A stretch of DNA of 38,598 bases from Willaertia magna. Lineage: Eukaryota > Heterolobosea > Eutetramitea > Acrasida > Naegleriidae. The stretch covers positions 1 through 38,598 of the forward strand of contig CADWAF010004273.1 of the NCBI GenBank assembly GCA_902984215.1. Direction: 5' to 3'. The notes under the pieces are model-generated. The model did not search any database. It had not been told where the DNA came from and saw nothing but the letters and a program-made list of their open reading frames with translations. How positions within the stretch are numbered: the stretch's first letter is position 1; every line of letters starts with the position of its first letter. This document shows positions 10,769 through 18,887 of this stretch, in pieces. The position numbers and the translations under genes are program-made.

Positions 10769-11984
10769 TAACAAGAAAGTAATTACAAATTTTAAAACAC
10801 TTTAAATACAAATAGTAATAATTACAACTATAACTAATACATTATTAAAGAACACATTAAAGAATTAACAATAACAGAAGCTAAACCTGAAGATAGAGTT
10901 AATAATAAGAATAAAGTTTTTAAAATAAGAAAAGAATTAAAGGAACACGAGAAAAAAGAAAAATTAGTTGATTATAAAGATTTTGTTAAGACAAATAAGA
11001 TAAAGAGTAATCATTATATAGAACTAAAAGAAAGAATAACACTAGTTCTCTTTAAACAAGATAAACTAGTGGGGGAAAATGAATTTATAAAGTTAATAAA
11101 AGCTCAAGATAATAATAGTAACTTTTTTATTACAATTACTTCATTGGAAGAGAATAGGTTAAATGTAATTGATAGCAGATTGTCATTAGATATTGTTTGG
11201 GAATATGAAGTAATTTATAAAAGTGTATATACAGAAGTATTTAAAAATCAATAACCTTAATCAAAAAAGAAGAAAGCAAAGGTTGATTTTGTTGATTTAA
11301 GTAAGAACGTACTTAGTGATGAATTATTACAATTAAAGGAAGTTTTGAAAAGAAATAAAGTTACAATTTAATTATTAATAAAGAACAATAATCAATTACA
11401 AAGCTTTTTAACAAAGAAAGATAATGAGCTCCAAATATTCAAAGACAAAGCTCATAAAGAAAAAGATTAAAAAAGAATAATTCAAAAGATTAGAGATTAA
11501 AATAACATATTCAGTGATTGCAAAGATTTTACTGATAAGTTTCTTAACAAAATAGATGGAAATAATAATGATTCTAAGTTTAAACTTAATGGAGAAGTTT
11601 TTTGCATTACTTAAAAGAATAAAACAAATTTAAGATTACTATAACATAAAAGAGTAATGCAAACAATATTAAAATTAGTTAAGCTATATTCTTAAATATT
11701 AGAAACCATTAAATACAAAATGTCTAGTACAAAGAGAAGTAGCAAGGATGGAGATAATGTATGAAATGATTTCACATCACTTACTGAGATACAAATAAAT
11801 ACTATTGTTCAAACAACTAAAGAAAATATAAAAGTTTTCATCAAAAATGATACAATGAATATTAGAAAGTATATTGGATAAAATTTGAAATGGTTTAACA
11901 GTGTAGTTGTTGGTGGTGAAAAGAAATAGCCAGAAAAACTCAATAATACTACAAATAGAGACATTGAAGAAGAGGAACATTGAG
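10769..11984 (+). pseudogene. Second gene of the DNA transposon: coiled-coil protein of unknown function
   Basis: A single plus-strand frame holds for about 1.2 kb with no indel but with about 12 in-frame stops, almost all TAA plus one TAG near 11929 and one TGA at about 11762. Between stops the protein is continuous and plausible: an Asn-rich start, RKELKEHEKKEKLVDYKDF, a basic KKKKAK patch, a long coiled coil (LLQLKEVLKRNK to FKDKAHKEKD), FKLNGEVFCIT and a C-terminal helical region ending in acidic EEEEH before a TGA at 11982-11984. Every internal TAA/TAG falls next to polar residues where Gln fits. It lies divergent to the Tnp2 gene, like the accessory (TnpA-type) gene of two-gene elements. 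I recognise no domain. The start is uncertain, as stops also occur upstream. Confidence 0.65.
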
Positions 11985-12436
11985 TTATTATTATTGTCAG
12001 TTACAATTATTACTTCTTACATACTGGTTCTCTCTAAAGTTAGTATGTTAGTTCTATTTGTAGCTCTCGGGTTTTGTAAATAAATATCTTGTTTTCTAAT
12101 AAAGTTAAATGTTGTTTTTAAAAAATGACCACCTACGGAAAGTGGATATTTATTTTTAAAACCAGCTATCTACTTTTTAAAAAATAGTAGTTAGAAAAGT
12201 AGATAGCCAAAATAGTTAGCTACTTACAAAAAATATAGAGCCAACGTTTTATTAGGGTACAACAAAAATGAAGAATTGTTAATGAAGGACGGATTAAAAA
12301 TTTCCGGCATGTAATATTATGATGAAACCGTTTGGCGCGAAGAAATCAAATCTTAATAATAACAGCTTTGTATTTAAGTCTGTAATTATGCTAGTATTAT
12401 CTTCAAAAAATTGAATAGGCCAATTCCAAAACGTTG
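11985..12436. other. Right flank of the transposon, no gene seen
   Basis: AT-rich. It contains a small CCAC/GTGG hairpin (12129-12145), the larger hairpin at 12165-12207, and the downstream region of the RCC1-like gene. No open frame with protein-like composition was seen on either strand. Confidence 0.6.
12165..12207. repeat. 13-bp inverted repeat, candidate transposon sub-terminal hairpin
   Basis: GCTATCTACTTTT (12165-12177) and AAAAGTAGATAGC (12195-12207) are perfect inverted arms around 17 nt. The left arm matches the minus strand of the hairpin at 7622-7642 over 11 bases. Confidence 0.7.
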
Positions 12437-13630
12437 TTAATACAACAAGTCCATACATCTAATTTCAACATCTGACAATGGGACAATGTCACTCTCCTTT
12501 ACAATCTCTCCACAAATAATCTTCACTAATCTTTTTAAATTATTTGACATATAACTATTAACTAAATTAGATTTTCCAACCAATACACCATAAACATTAT
12601 CTCCACAAGCAACATCCAATATTTGATCTTTAACATCTGACAAGAAATTATTATCAGACTCCTTTAAATAAATACTTTCATTTGTAAAATGTTTACCCCT
12701 CATTCCACCCAACCAAATATTTCTTTTTAAATTATCTACAAAAAACAAACTCGCAAACCCTCCATATATAGAAAGTTCACCATTTAAATAATTATATTTC
12801 TTACTATCATCTTCATCAATTATTGGATCATTAATATTATAAGAAGTTACTTCATTAATCACTTTTGTTTTTAAATGAAATTTAGATTGATTTACTCTTA
12901 TTTTACCGTCATAAATATTTAATTTTGTAAATGATGATCCTAAATTACTTCCAAAATAACCAAATACATAAATCTCTTTTGTATCTGTAACTATAATTGA
13001 TATGTGACTTAATCTAATTGAAAAAGCATCTAAAATTTTAGCATTATCTTGAAGGAAAGGTAGTTCAATTTTTGTTAAATAATTGGCTGTTGATGTAATA
13101 AATAATTGATTATATTCATTACTTCCAAATCCAAATAATTCTCCTTTATTATTTAAAATTAATAAATGTCCATATCCACATGTAATATTTTTTACAATCA
13201 TTCCATTAAAATCAATTTTTGTAAAGTTTTGTTGAATACCATTTCCAATCCGCCCACAATACCAAATTTCTTTATTATTTAAAACAATTATGGTAGAAAA
13301 AGAACCACAACAAGCATGTGTAATTTCTAATAACTGATTATTATAGTTTTTAAAAATCTCATTTGTATTTATTAATTTTAATGTTTCAATTTGGTGATCA
13401 TTATTATTAGGACCAATTTGGTAATTATCTGTACTACCGTGACCATACATTAAATTATTTTCTAGAATAATTGTTAAATGAAAATAACCGGCTAGTAAAT
13501 ATTTTATTGGAATATTAATTGGTGGATTAATTTCTTTGACAGTTGAAATTAATTGTTGATAAGTTCCATTATTTGAATTAATTTTAAATATTTCATTTCT
13601 GTCATTTGTAAAACAAATATAAATTCCCAT
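12437..13630 (-). CDS. RCC1-like repeat protein
   Basis: 397 aa from ATG at 13630. At least five RCC1-type blades are visible: GYFHLTIILENNLMYGHGS, then IWYCGRIG, GYGHLLILNNKGELFGFGSN, HISIIVTDTKEIYVFGYFG, and CGDNVYGVLVG. They follow the usual pattern of a G-H-x-hydrophobic strand, then Gly and Tyr/Phe-Gly-x-Gly. RCC1 proteins form seven-bladed propellers; many protist members are of unknown role. Upstream in the same frame, back to about 13770, there is convincing further RCC1 sequence (TTLYVYFGKSN) but no ATG. The better N-terminus (ATG at 13809, MTVKKK) lies in another frame, so a 1-nt indel near 13735 or an unrecognised intron probably separates them. The true gene is therefore likely 12437-13809. 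Confidence 0.75.
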   Translation of the reverse strand: MGIYICFTNDRNEIFKINSNNGTYQQLISTVKEINPPINIPIKYLLAGYFHLTIILENNLMYGHGSTDNYQIGPNNNDHQIETLKLINTNEIFKNYNNQLLEITHACCGSFSTIIVLNNKEIWYCGRIGNGIQQNFTKIDFNGMIVKNITCGYGHLLILNNKGELFGFGSNEYNQLFITSTANYLTKIELPFLQDNAKILDAFSIRLSHISIIVTDTKEIYVFGYFGSNLGSSFTKLNIYDGKIRVNQSKFHLKTKVINEVTSYNINDPIIDEDDSKKYNYLNGELSIYGGFASLFFVDNLKRNIWLGGMRGKHFTNESIYLKESDNNFLSDVKDQILDVACGDNVYGVLVGKSNLVNSYMSNNLKRLVKIICGEIVKESDIVPLSDVEIRCMDLLY

Positions 13631-13888
13631 ACATGTGATTTTGACAATTTTATGGTTGTGTTTAATTTTTTGAAATGAATTTGATTTTCCAAAATAAACG
13701 TAAAGAGTTGTTTCATTATTATTAGTACTATTAATTGGGTTTGTTTGTTGGCTGATGTCTCTTGTTTAAAGAAATTAATGATTTTTTTCATTTTTTTTTT
13801 AACAGTCATATTTAATATTTTTTAAAAGGATGACTCTAAAACAAACAAAAATTATCCTTTTAAATTACTGCATTGTTTTCAAATTGAT

Positions 13889-14006
13889 ATCTACGGCCAT
13901 ACCACTGTGAAAGCACCTCATCCCGTCCGATTTGAGAAGTTAAGTACAGTGGGGCTACATTAGTACTGAGATGGGAGACTTCTCGGGAACCTGTAGTGCT
14001 GTAGAT
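13889..14006 (+). rRNA. 5S ribosomal RNA
   Basis: 118 nt. The ends ATCTAC and GTAGAT pair as helix I. The conserved CGGCCATACCA start, the box A-like AGTTAAGTAC and the box C region GATGGGAGAC are at the usual spacing for a eukaryotic 5S gene with an internal TFIIIA-type promoter. Only one copy lies in the window, between protein genes, rather than in a tandem array. Confidence 0.97.
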
Positions 14007-14010
14007 TTTT
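14006..14010 (+). terminator. RNA polymerase III T-run terminator of 5S rRNA
   Basis: Five T residues directly at the 3' end of the 5S sequence, the usual Pol III stop signal. Confidence 0.8.
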
Positions 14011-14145
14011 GTTGCATCAGAAATATATTAATTATATAATAAATTATATTTCAGCATATAATTAGTTTGAAAATCGTATTAAGCAAATGTTTAAAACATA
14101 AATTTCTTTCTGATTACAACACCAAAAAATTTATTGTAAAAAAAA

Positions 14146-14484
14146 ATGAAACTTTTTAAGCAATTATTTTTTTATCACTTTTTATCTTTTTATTTTTTAA
14201 TTCAATTAAATATAATAGATAAAAAAATAGAAAATACTTTAATAATAGATAAAGAAATAAATCCATCAACTTTAAATTTATATATTGAATTATTAAAATA
14301 TAAAAAAATTAAATTAAAATTAAAATATTTACATTTCATTAATGAATTACATTTTTATATTAATTCTATAAGAGAATTACAAATAATTTTAAATAATAAT
14401 GGACAAGATGCTGAAATGGATAAAAAAATTAAAGCACATGAATTAATTCACACTTCCGAAAGAAATTTAAAAAATTTTATTTAA
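14146..14484 (+). CDS. Small hydrophobic/basic protein, possible LYR-type mitochondrial factor
   Basis: 112 aa with an A-run before the ATG. The N-terminus is aromatic and hydrophobic (KQLFFYHFLSFYFL), then helical, Lys-rich sequence with LYIELLKYKK, IRELQIILNNNG and a final helix ending RNLKNFI. The layout (L-Y-x-x-L-L, then an Arg-x-x-hydrophobic helix, then a short helix) is compatible with the Complex1_LYR fold, but the LYR triad is LYI here, so this is weak. The stop is only 6 nt before the ATG of the next gene on the same strand. Base composition is even more A+T-rich than its neighbours. It could also be a non-coding leader frame. Confidence 0.5.
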   Translation: MKLFKQLFFYHFLSFYFLIQLNIIDKKIENTLIIDKEINPSTLNLYIELLKYKKIKLKLKYLHFINELHFYINSIRELQIILNNNGQDAEMDKKIKAHELIHTSERNLKNFI

Positions 14485-14490
14485 AAAAAA

Positions 14491-15894
14491 ATGTTAAAAC
14501 GAGGCTTGCTATCGTCAATCTTTGCAAAACAACAAACCATTCGTTCCGTATCTTTATCTCATTTATTATCACTGTCATCAACAAGTACTTTTTATAATAA
14601 AATAATTAATCCTTTCGGAATAGTTAAACATTTTACAACACAAAATAATAATGAAATAAATAATGAAATAAAAGAAATTGAAGAAAATAAAAATGATTCT
14701 CTCTTTCTTTATAAATTTAATTCCTTTCATCAAGAATTAACTAAAACAGATCCAAATCTACCAAACATTAAAGATATATTTAAACAAGTACATTTTAAAT
14801 CTTCCTACTCATTAGATAATATCCCACCTTTATCAAAATATGAAATTGCAATTATTGGTAGATCAAATGTAGGTAAATCTACTTTAATAAAAAGTTTAAT
14901 AAATGGGAAAAGAGAGAAATCTACAACCGTTAAAACAAGTAAAACTCCAGGAAGAACTCAAACATTAAATTTTTTTGAGGTCAAATCGTTAAGTTTAAAT
15001 ATAGTTGATATGCCTGGATATGGTTATGCGAAAGTACCTTCTTCCCTTTTAAGAAAATTACATGTTTTAATTAGAAGTTATTTTATTCAAAGAATGAATG
15101 AAAATGTAAAGAAAAATACTTTTAATAAATTTTTAATGACATTTTGGTTATTAGATATTAGAAGAATAAGAGAATATGTTGATACAATTAAGAAGAATAA
15201 GAATATTGGTAAGAAATTAGCTTCTTTAGGTTTGAAAGCTTCAGATAAAGAGTTTTTACAATTTTTAATTAGAAATAATATTCCTTTTCAAATTGTTTTA
15301 ACTAAGGCAGATCATTATAGTGTAAATCATGTTTCTGAATTAGTTTTACATTTAAAGGAATTATTAATGAAAGAATTAAATAGCAAAGATATAAAATTAG
15401 GTATACATTCTATTTCTCCAAATATTTGTTTTACAAGTGGAAAGACTGGAAGAGGAATACTTCAAATAAAGAAATTTATTACACAATTAGTTGTAAATGC
15501 TCATAAAGAAAGGGGAGAGAATTTACCAAAGATTGTTGAAGAAAGTAAAGAAGAAGAACAACACTCTGTATTGAAAGAAGATATAATAAAAGAAGAAGTA
15601 TCATTAAAGAAAGAAGAAAAGAAAAAAGTTAGAAAAGAAGAAGAAGAAGAAAAGAAAACAGATGAAGAAAAAGAAGAGATATTAAAAGAGGAAGAAGAAG
15701 AAAAGGAAAAGAAAAAGAAAAAAGTGAAACAACAAAAGAAAGTAATTCCTTCTTTGGGAGTTTTATCAAAACAAAATAAATTTATTCAGAGAACAAAATA
15801 TTTAGATGATAAAGTGAATCGTGATAGTAAACAATCACAAGCTTATGAAAGAATATTTAAATATAAATTTAATAAACAAAAAAAGAAGAAATAG
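14491..15894 (+). CDS. EngB/YsxC-family GTPase, probably mitochondrial (GTPBP8-like)
   Basis: 467 aa. Residues 1-55 are basic and Ser-rich without acidic residues at the start, a likely mitochondrial presequence. The G domain follows: G1 GRSNVGKST (123-131), G2 in TPGRTQ (152-157), G3 DMPGYGYA (173-180), G4 LTKAD (about 271-275) and G5 near SGKTGRG (about 314). The DMPGYGYA form is characteristic of EngB, which in bacteria and mitochondria acts in large ribosomal subunit assembly. After the domain, residues about 350-430 are a Lys/Glu-rich, coiled-coil-like extension not found in bacterial EngB. It starts 6 nt after the preceding stop. Confidence 0.9.
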   Translation: MLKRGLLSSIFAKQQTIRSVSLSHLLSLSSTSTFYNKIINPFGIVKHFTTQNNNEINNEIKEIEENKNDSLFLYKFNSFHQELTKTDPNLPNIKDIFKQVHFKSSYSLDNIPPLSKYEIAIIGRSNVGKSTLIKSLINGKREKSTTVKTSKTPGRTQTLNFFEVKSLSLNIVDMPGYGYAKVPSSLLRKLHVLIRSYFIQRMNENVKKNTFNKFLMTFWLLDIRRIREYVDTIKKNKNIGKKLASLGLKASDKEFLQFLIRNNIPFQIVLTKADHYSVNHVSELVLHLKELLMKELNSKDIKLGIHSISPNICFTSGKTGRGILQIKKFITQLVVNAHKERGENLPKIVEESKEEEQHSVLKEDIIKEEVSLKKEEKKKVRKEEEEEKKTDEEKEEILKEEEEEKEKKKKKVKQQKKVIPSLGVLSKQNKFIQRTKYLDDKVNRDSKQSQAYERIFKYKFNKQKKKK

Positions 15895-16101
15895 ATTATT
15901 TATTTATAGAAAAGAGTTAAATTATTTTATTAGTGTCAATCAGTATTATTATTGTAAACTTTTTAAATAGATCTGTAAGTATTATTTAAGCTTGGTTTGG
16001 TAATGAAACTAATTTAAATTATTTCCTTACACTACAAGAGTGAAATTCTTTTAAATAACTGATTCCAACATTGGATTTGGTAAAGTTAAAATTAATTTAA
16101 A

Positions 16102-17507
16102 ATGCCTGGATTTAATTTAAGTCAATTTTATTTTCCAAACTATAATGGATACAATCCTTATTCCAATGCCCAGGCAATTATTAACTTAATGCTTAGTAGA
16201 GAGGCTGAAAGAGCACCTTTAAATAACAATATTCGAACAACAATTACTTATTATTACAATGACAGCAGTGAAAGCAATAGTGGATCATCAAGTATTGTTC
16301 CAAATCTTTCACACTTACCAACAGACAACTATGATAATGATAGCCAAATAAACAATAATGACAATACCAATTTAATTTACAATAATATTGGTGACGAAGA
16401 GACTGAAGATGAAACAACAATGCCAGACGAACACAATAGAAATAAAAGAAATAGATATCAATACAATAACTATGAAGATTACAACAATAATTACCAATAC
16501 ATACAAAACAATTATAAAAAGAGAAAAACAACAACAATTGATTCTTCTTTTAAATTTACTCAAAGACAATTTAATTTCTCTTTAGGTTCAACTGCTAACC
16601 AAATTACACAAAGTTTAACATTTTTTAAAAACAGTAAAATTGGAAATATCATTCCTAGAAATTATTATCAAAAAAGGAAAAGTATTTATGTTATAAATAA
16701 TCGTTATGGTTATGGTCGTTTACATGTAGAATGTTCTTTATTATGTAAACGAGCAAGAAGTGATCTTTTGAGAAGAAAATTGATAACGCATATAATATGA
16801 AAACTGTAGATGAAAGAAAACGTGGTTTTTTGTACCAAAAGATTATTGACAAATTAGAATTAGAGTTTGAAGAACAAGAAGAATTGATAAAAAGAAAAGT
16901 GCATCCTTACCATGCTTATCAAGCAGGTTTTAGGTAAGTTTATTAATTACTCCAAAATTGTGCCTTAATTTATTAAAAATAGAACTTGGAAGGGAAAAAA
17001 GATCTTTCAATTTAATCGTTACACCTTAGAAGGGGAGTATGACGCTAGTAATTTAAGTTTCTTTGGTGTTAGAGGGCTGGCAGGTTTAAGAATTGTTGTA
17101 AAGCATGATAAGATAATGTTTTATTCTCAAGAAGTGTTGGGACTTTTTATTCCTATAAAGAACATTAATAACGAAATTGTTGCTGCTCAAATTAAACCGT
17201 TAGGTGATAATCCTCGTTATCGTTATATTACTTTAAGTTCCTCCAAATCCCATCATGTGACTATTCACAATAGGTATGAAGAAATTCCTCTTGCTTTTTG
17301 GGAATATGGTTATACAGTAAGTGATGCATTATTTGTGATTGAAGGAGTGTTAAAGTCATACATCACTTCATTAAGAACACAATCTCATTGTTTAGGAGCA
17401 ATTGGCAGTGACTTTTTAGCAAGTGAAACTACCTTACATCGTTATTTACAAGAATTCAAGGAAAAGTATCCTGAAATTAAAAAGGCTTATATTTGTCCAG
17501 ATGCTGG
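16102..17507 (+). pseudogene. Toprim/DUF3854-like gene, frameshifted and truncated at its 3' end
   Basis: ATG at 16102. The first about 190 residues are Asn/Tyr-rich and not recognised. Near 16780 the frame stops unless one A is added to an AAAA run; then DNAYNMKTVDERKRG continues. A 49-nt GT-AG intron (16934-16982) joins AYQAGFR to TWKGKK in frame. The later part has VRGLAG, LFIPIKN, NPRYRYI and FVIEGVLKSYITS, then GAIGSDF and AYICPDAG. This is the EG-x2-K and D-x-G pattern of toprim-like DUF3854 domains found next to helicase-primase modules of plasmids and viruses. Just after PDAG, at 17507, sequence identical to 37716 onward takes over, so the rest of the gene is lost. A mobile-element or viral origin is inference. 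Confidence 0.65.
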
Positions 17508-17769
17508 TTATTTAATTATTAATGTTATTTGTTTTATCTTTGTTTGTACTGCATTATGGAGTACTAGAGCTGGAATGTGTTTTGGTTTTTTATTAATTTC
17601 AGGAATTAAAGCAGCAGAGTTCACTAAAGTTTATTATGAAGAATATAAAGCAAAGAAAAGTCAACAACAACAAGAAACTACTACAATGTATGATGCAACA
17701 ACTAATCAACCAACTGCTGTCAATACTCAAAATAATGTAGAAGGAACTGAACAAATTCAACAACAATAA
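17508..17769 (+). pseudogene. 3' fragment of the four-TM gene fused in frame to the toprim remnant
   Basis: Encodes only the last TM segments and tail (from LIINVICFIFVC to the TAA at 17767-17769), identical to the end of the gene at 37132-37977. It happens to be in frame with the preceding toprim sequence, giving an apparent 217-aa chimera from 17116. There is no promoter or start of its own, and the first two TM segments are missing. Confidence 0.85.
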
Positions 17770-18390
17770 AGTATCTTTGTCTAAAAAACAATGAGCACCA
17801 TAATTTCTGTCACTGTTGATGGAAAGAAATATAGATTTGATGAATTAATTTTAGATAATATCTTTAATTATTTAAATGTTGTTTACTTTTTAAATTTAGG
17901 TAAAATTAATTCGGAATTTCTTAAAATTATAAAACAGACACAAAGATTCAAACAATTTGAAGAAAATAAAATAAAAATAAATAATGAATGTCAATATAAA
18001 ATTTTGATTGATGCAGACATTTTAACGAAATATGAAGATAACATTGACATTGCCTTTTACTTTACAAAATCTTTTACCAGATTATTAGATTTACGTTGTT
18101 AAGAATACCACAAAAATGGCGATTAAATGGCGAAATAACATTTACCAGATTAAGAACGCTTATGGCAAATGGCGTTTTGTTTGTAATTTTAATGACAGTG
18201 ATTTACCTGAAATTCATTTCAACAATTACGATATTATGAAATGCTTAATTTCTTCTAATTATAGAATTTTACAATATGCTTCAAATGAATTAAAAGAAAA
18301 TTCAAATTTATTTGAATTGGTTTGTTGTAGTATTTTAAAATGTGACATGGATAACATTTCAGACATTAGAGAAGATTATACTTTATTAAG
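17508..18390 (+). repeat. Copy 1 of a direct duplication of at least 883 bp
   Basis: Bases 17508-18390 match 37716-38598 with no difference I could see; offset 20208. The block carries the 3' end of the four-TM gene and most of a frameshifted F-box-like pseudogene. The left junction is sharp: toprim sequence to its left at 17507, complete four-TM gene to the left of 37716. The right junction is unknown because copy 2 runs to the window edge. Confidence 0.93.
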
Positions 18391-18819
18391 AAAGATTTTA
18401 TTATATGACATAATTAATAGTCTATATAAAATATTTCCAAAAAGTTTATTTAAAAATTTAAAATTAATTATTTTTGGAATGAAAATGAATGATTATTATA
18501 AAGATTTTTATAATTTATTTAAAGAGCAAAATGTAAAAATGGATTTATTATTTAAAGAAATTACAAAAAAAGATATTTTTTGGTTCAAACCTGAATTATT
18601 TAAAGATGAAGAATTTGTTTTAAATATTTTACAATATTCGAAATTAGATAATCATTGGCCATTTATGTTAATTAAACATTACAATAATACCATTGTAAAT
18701 TTTACAAAAGAAACATTATTACAATTGTAAAACTCGTTCCACATTCCATTAAATTATTTCATTCAGAATTTACAAAAGAAGAATTAAAAAATTGTCATTT
18801 TGCAGATGTTATATTTTAA
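17791..18819 (+). pseudogene. F-box-like protein pseudogene (frameshifted)
   Basis: Homologous to the intact gene on the other strand at 21937-22998. The F-box-like start (FDELILDNIFNYLNVVYFLNL) is present from ATG at 17791, but the frame ends at 18102. Homology resumes in another frame (PEIHFNNYDIMKCLISSNYR, NSNLFELVCCSILKCDMDNI, SKLDNHWPFMLIKHYNN) to 18730, and after another shift as IVKLVPHSIKLFHSEFTKEE to a TAA at 18817-18819. At least two frame breaks indicate a pseudogene. The first 600 bp are identical to the copy at 37999 onward. Confidence 0.8.
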
Positions 18820-18887
18820 ATTATTTAAAAAAAGAATAACATATTTTAATAAAGTTCACGCTTGCAACCTACATTCAAATTGACAAT

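Larger units (their letters stand above)
7619..12208. mobile_element. Dead Tnp2-type DNA transposon with two divergent genes
   Basis: The unit has a Tnp2-like transposase on the minus strand (7854-10640) and an unrelated coiled-coil gene on the plus strand (10769-11984), facing away from each other across about 130 bp. It is bounded by related inverted motifs (CTATCTACTTT, minus-strand copy near 7632-7642 and plus-strand copy at 12166-12176). Two genes between inverted ends is usual for CACTA/Tnp2-type elements. Both genes are full of in-frame TAA/TAG, so the element is inactive. Exact termini and target-site duplication were not identified; the borders are estimates. Confidence 0.6.

Noticed and set aside
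2560..11984. Stop-codon reassignment (TAA/TAG = Gln, TGA = Trp) used by the mobile elements
   Set aside because: It explains the stops but not the transition-type loss of catalytic and invariant residues (YVND, E/R for Gly, S/F for Gly-Pro). One TAA stands at a Trp site, frameshifts are present in the LINE and Tnp2, and host genes end normally with TAA/TAG. Kept only as an alternative for the accessory gene.
17116..17769. A 217-aa protein as a genuine toprim/membrane fusion
   Set aside because: The junction coincides with the edge of a duplicated block and the upstream gene is frameshifted; the open frame is probably fortuitous.
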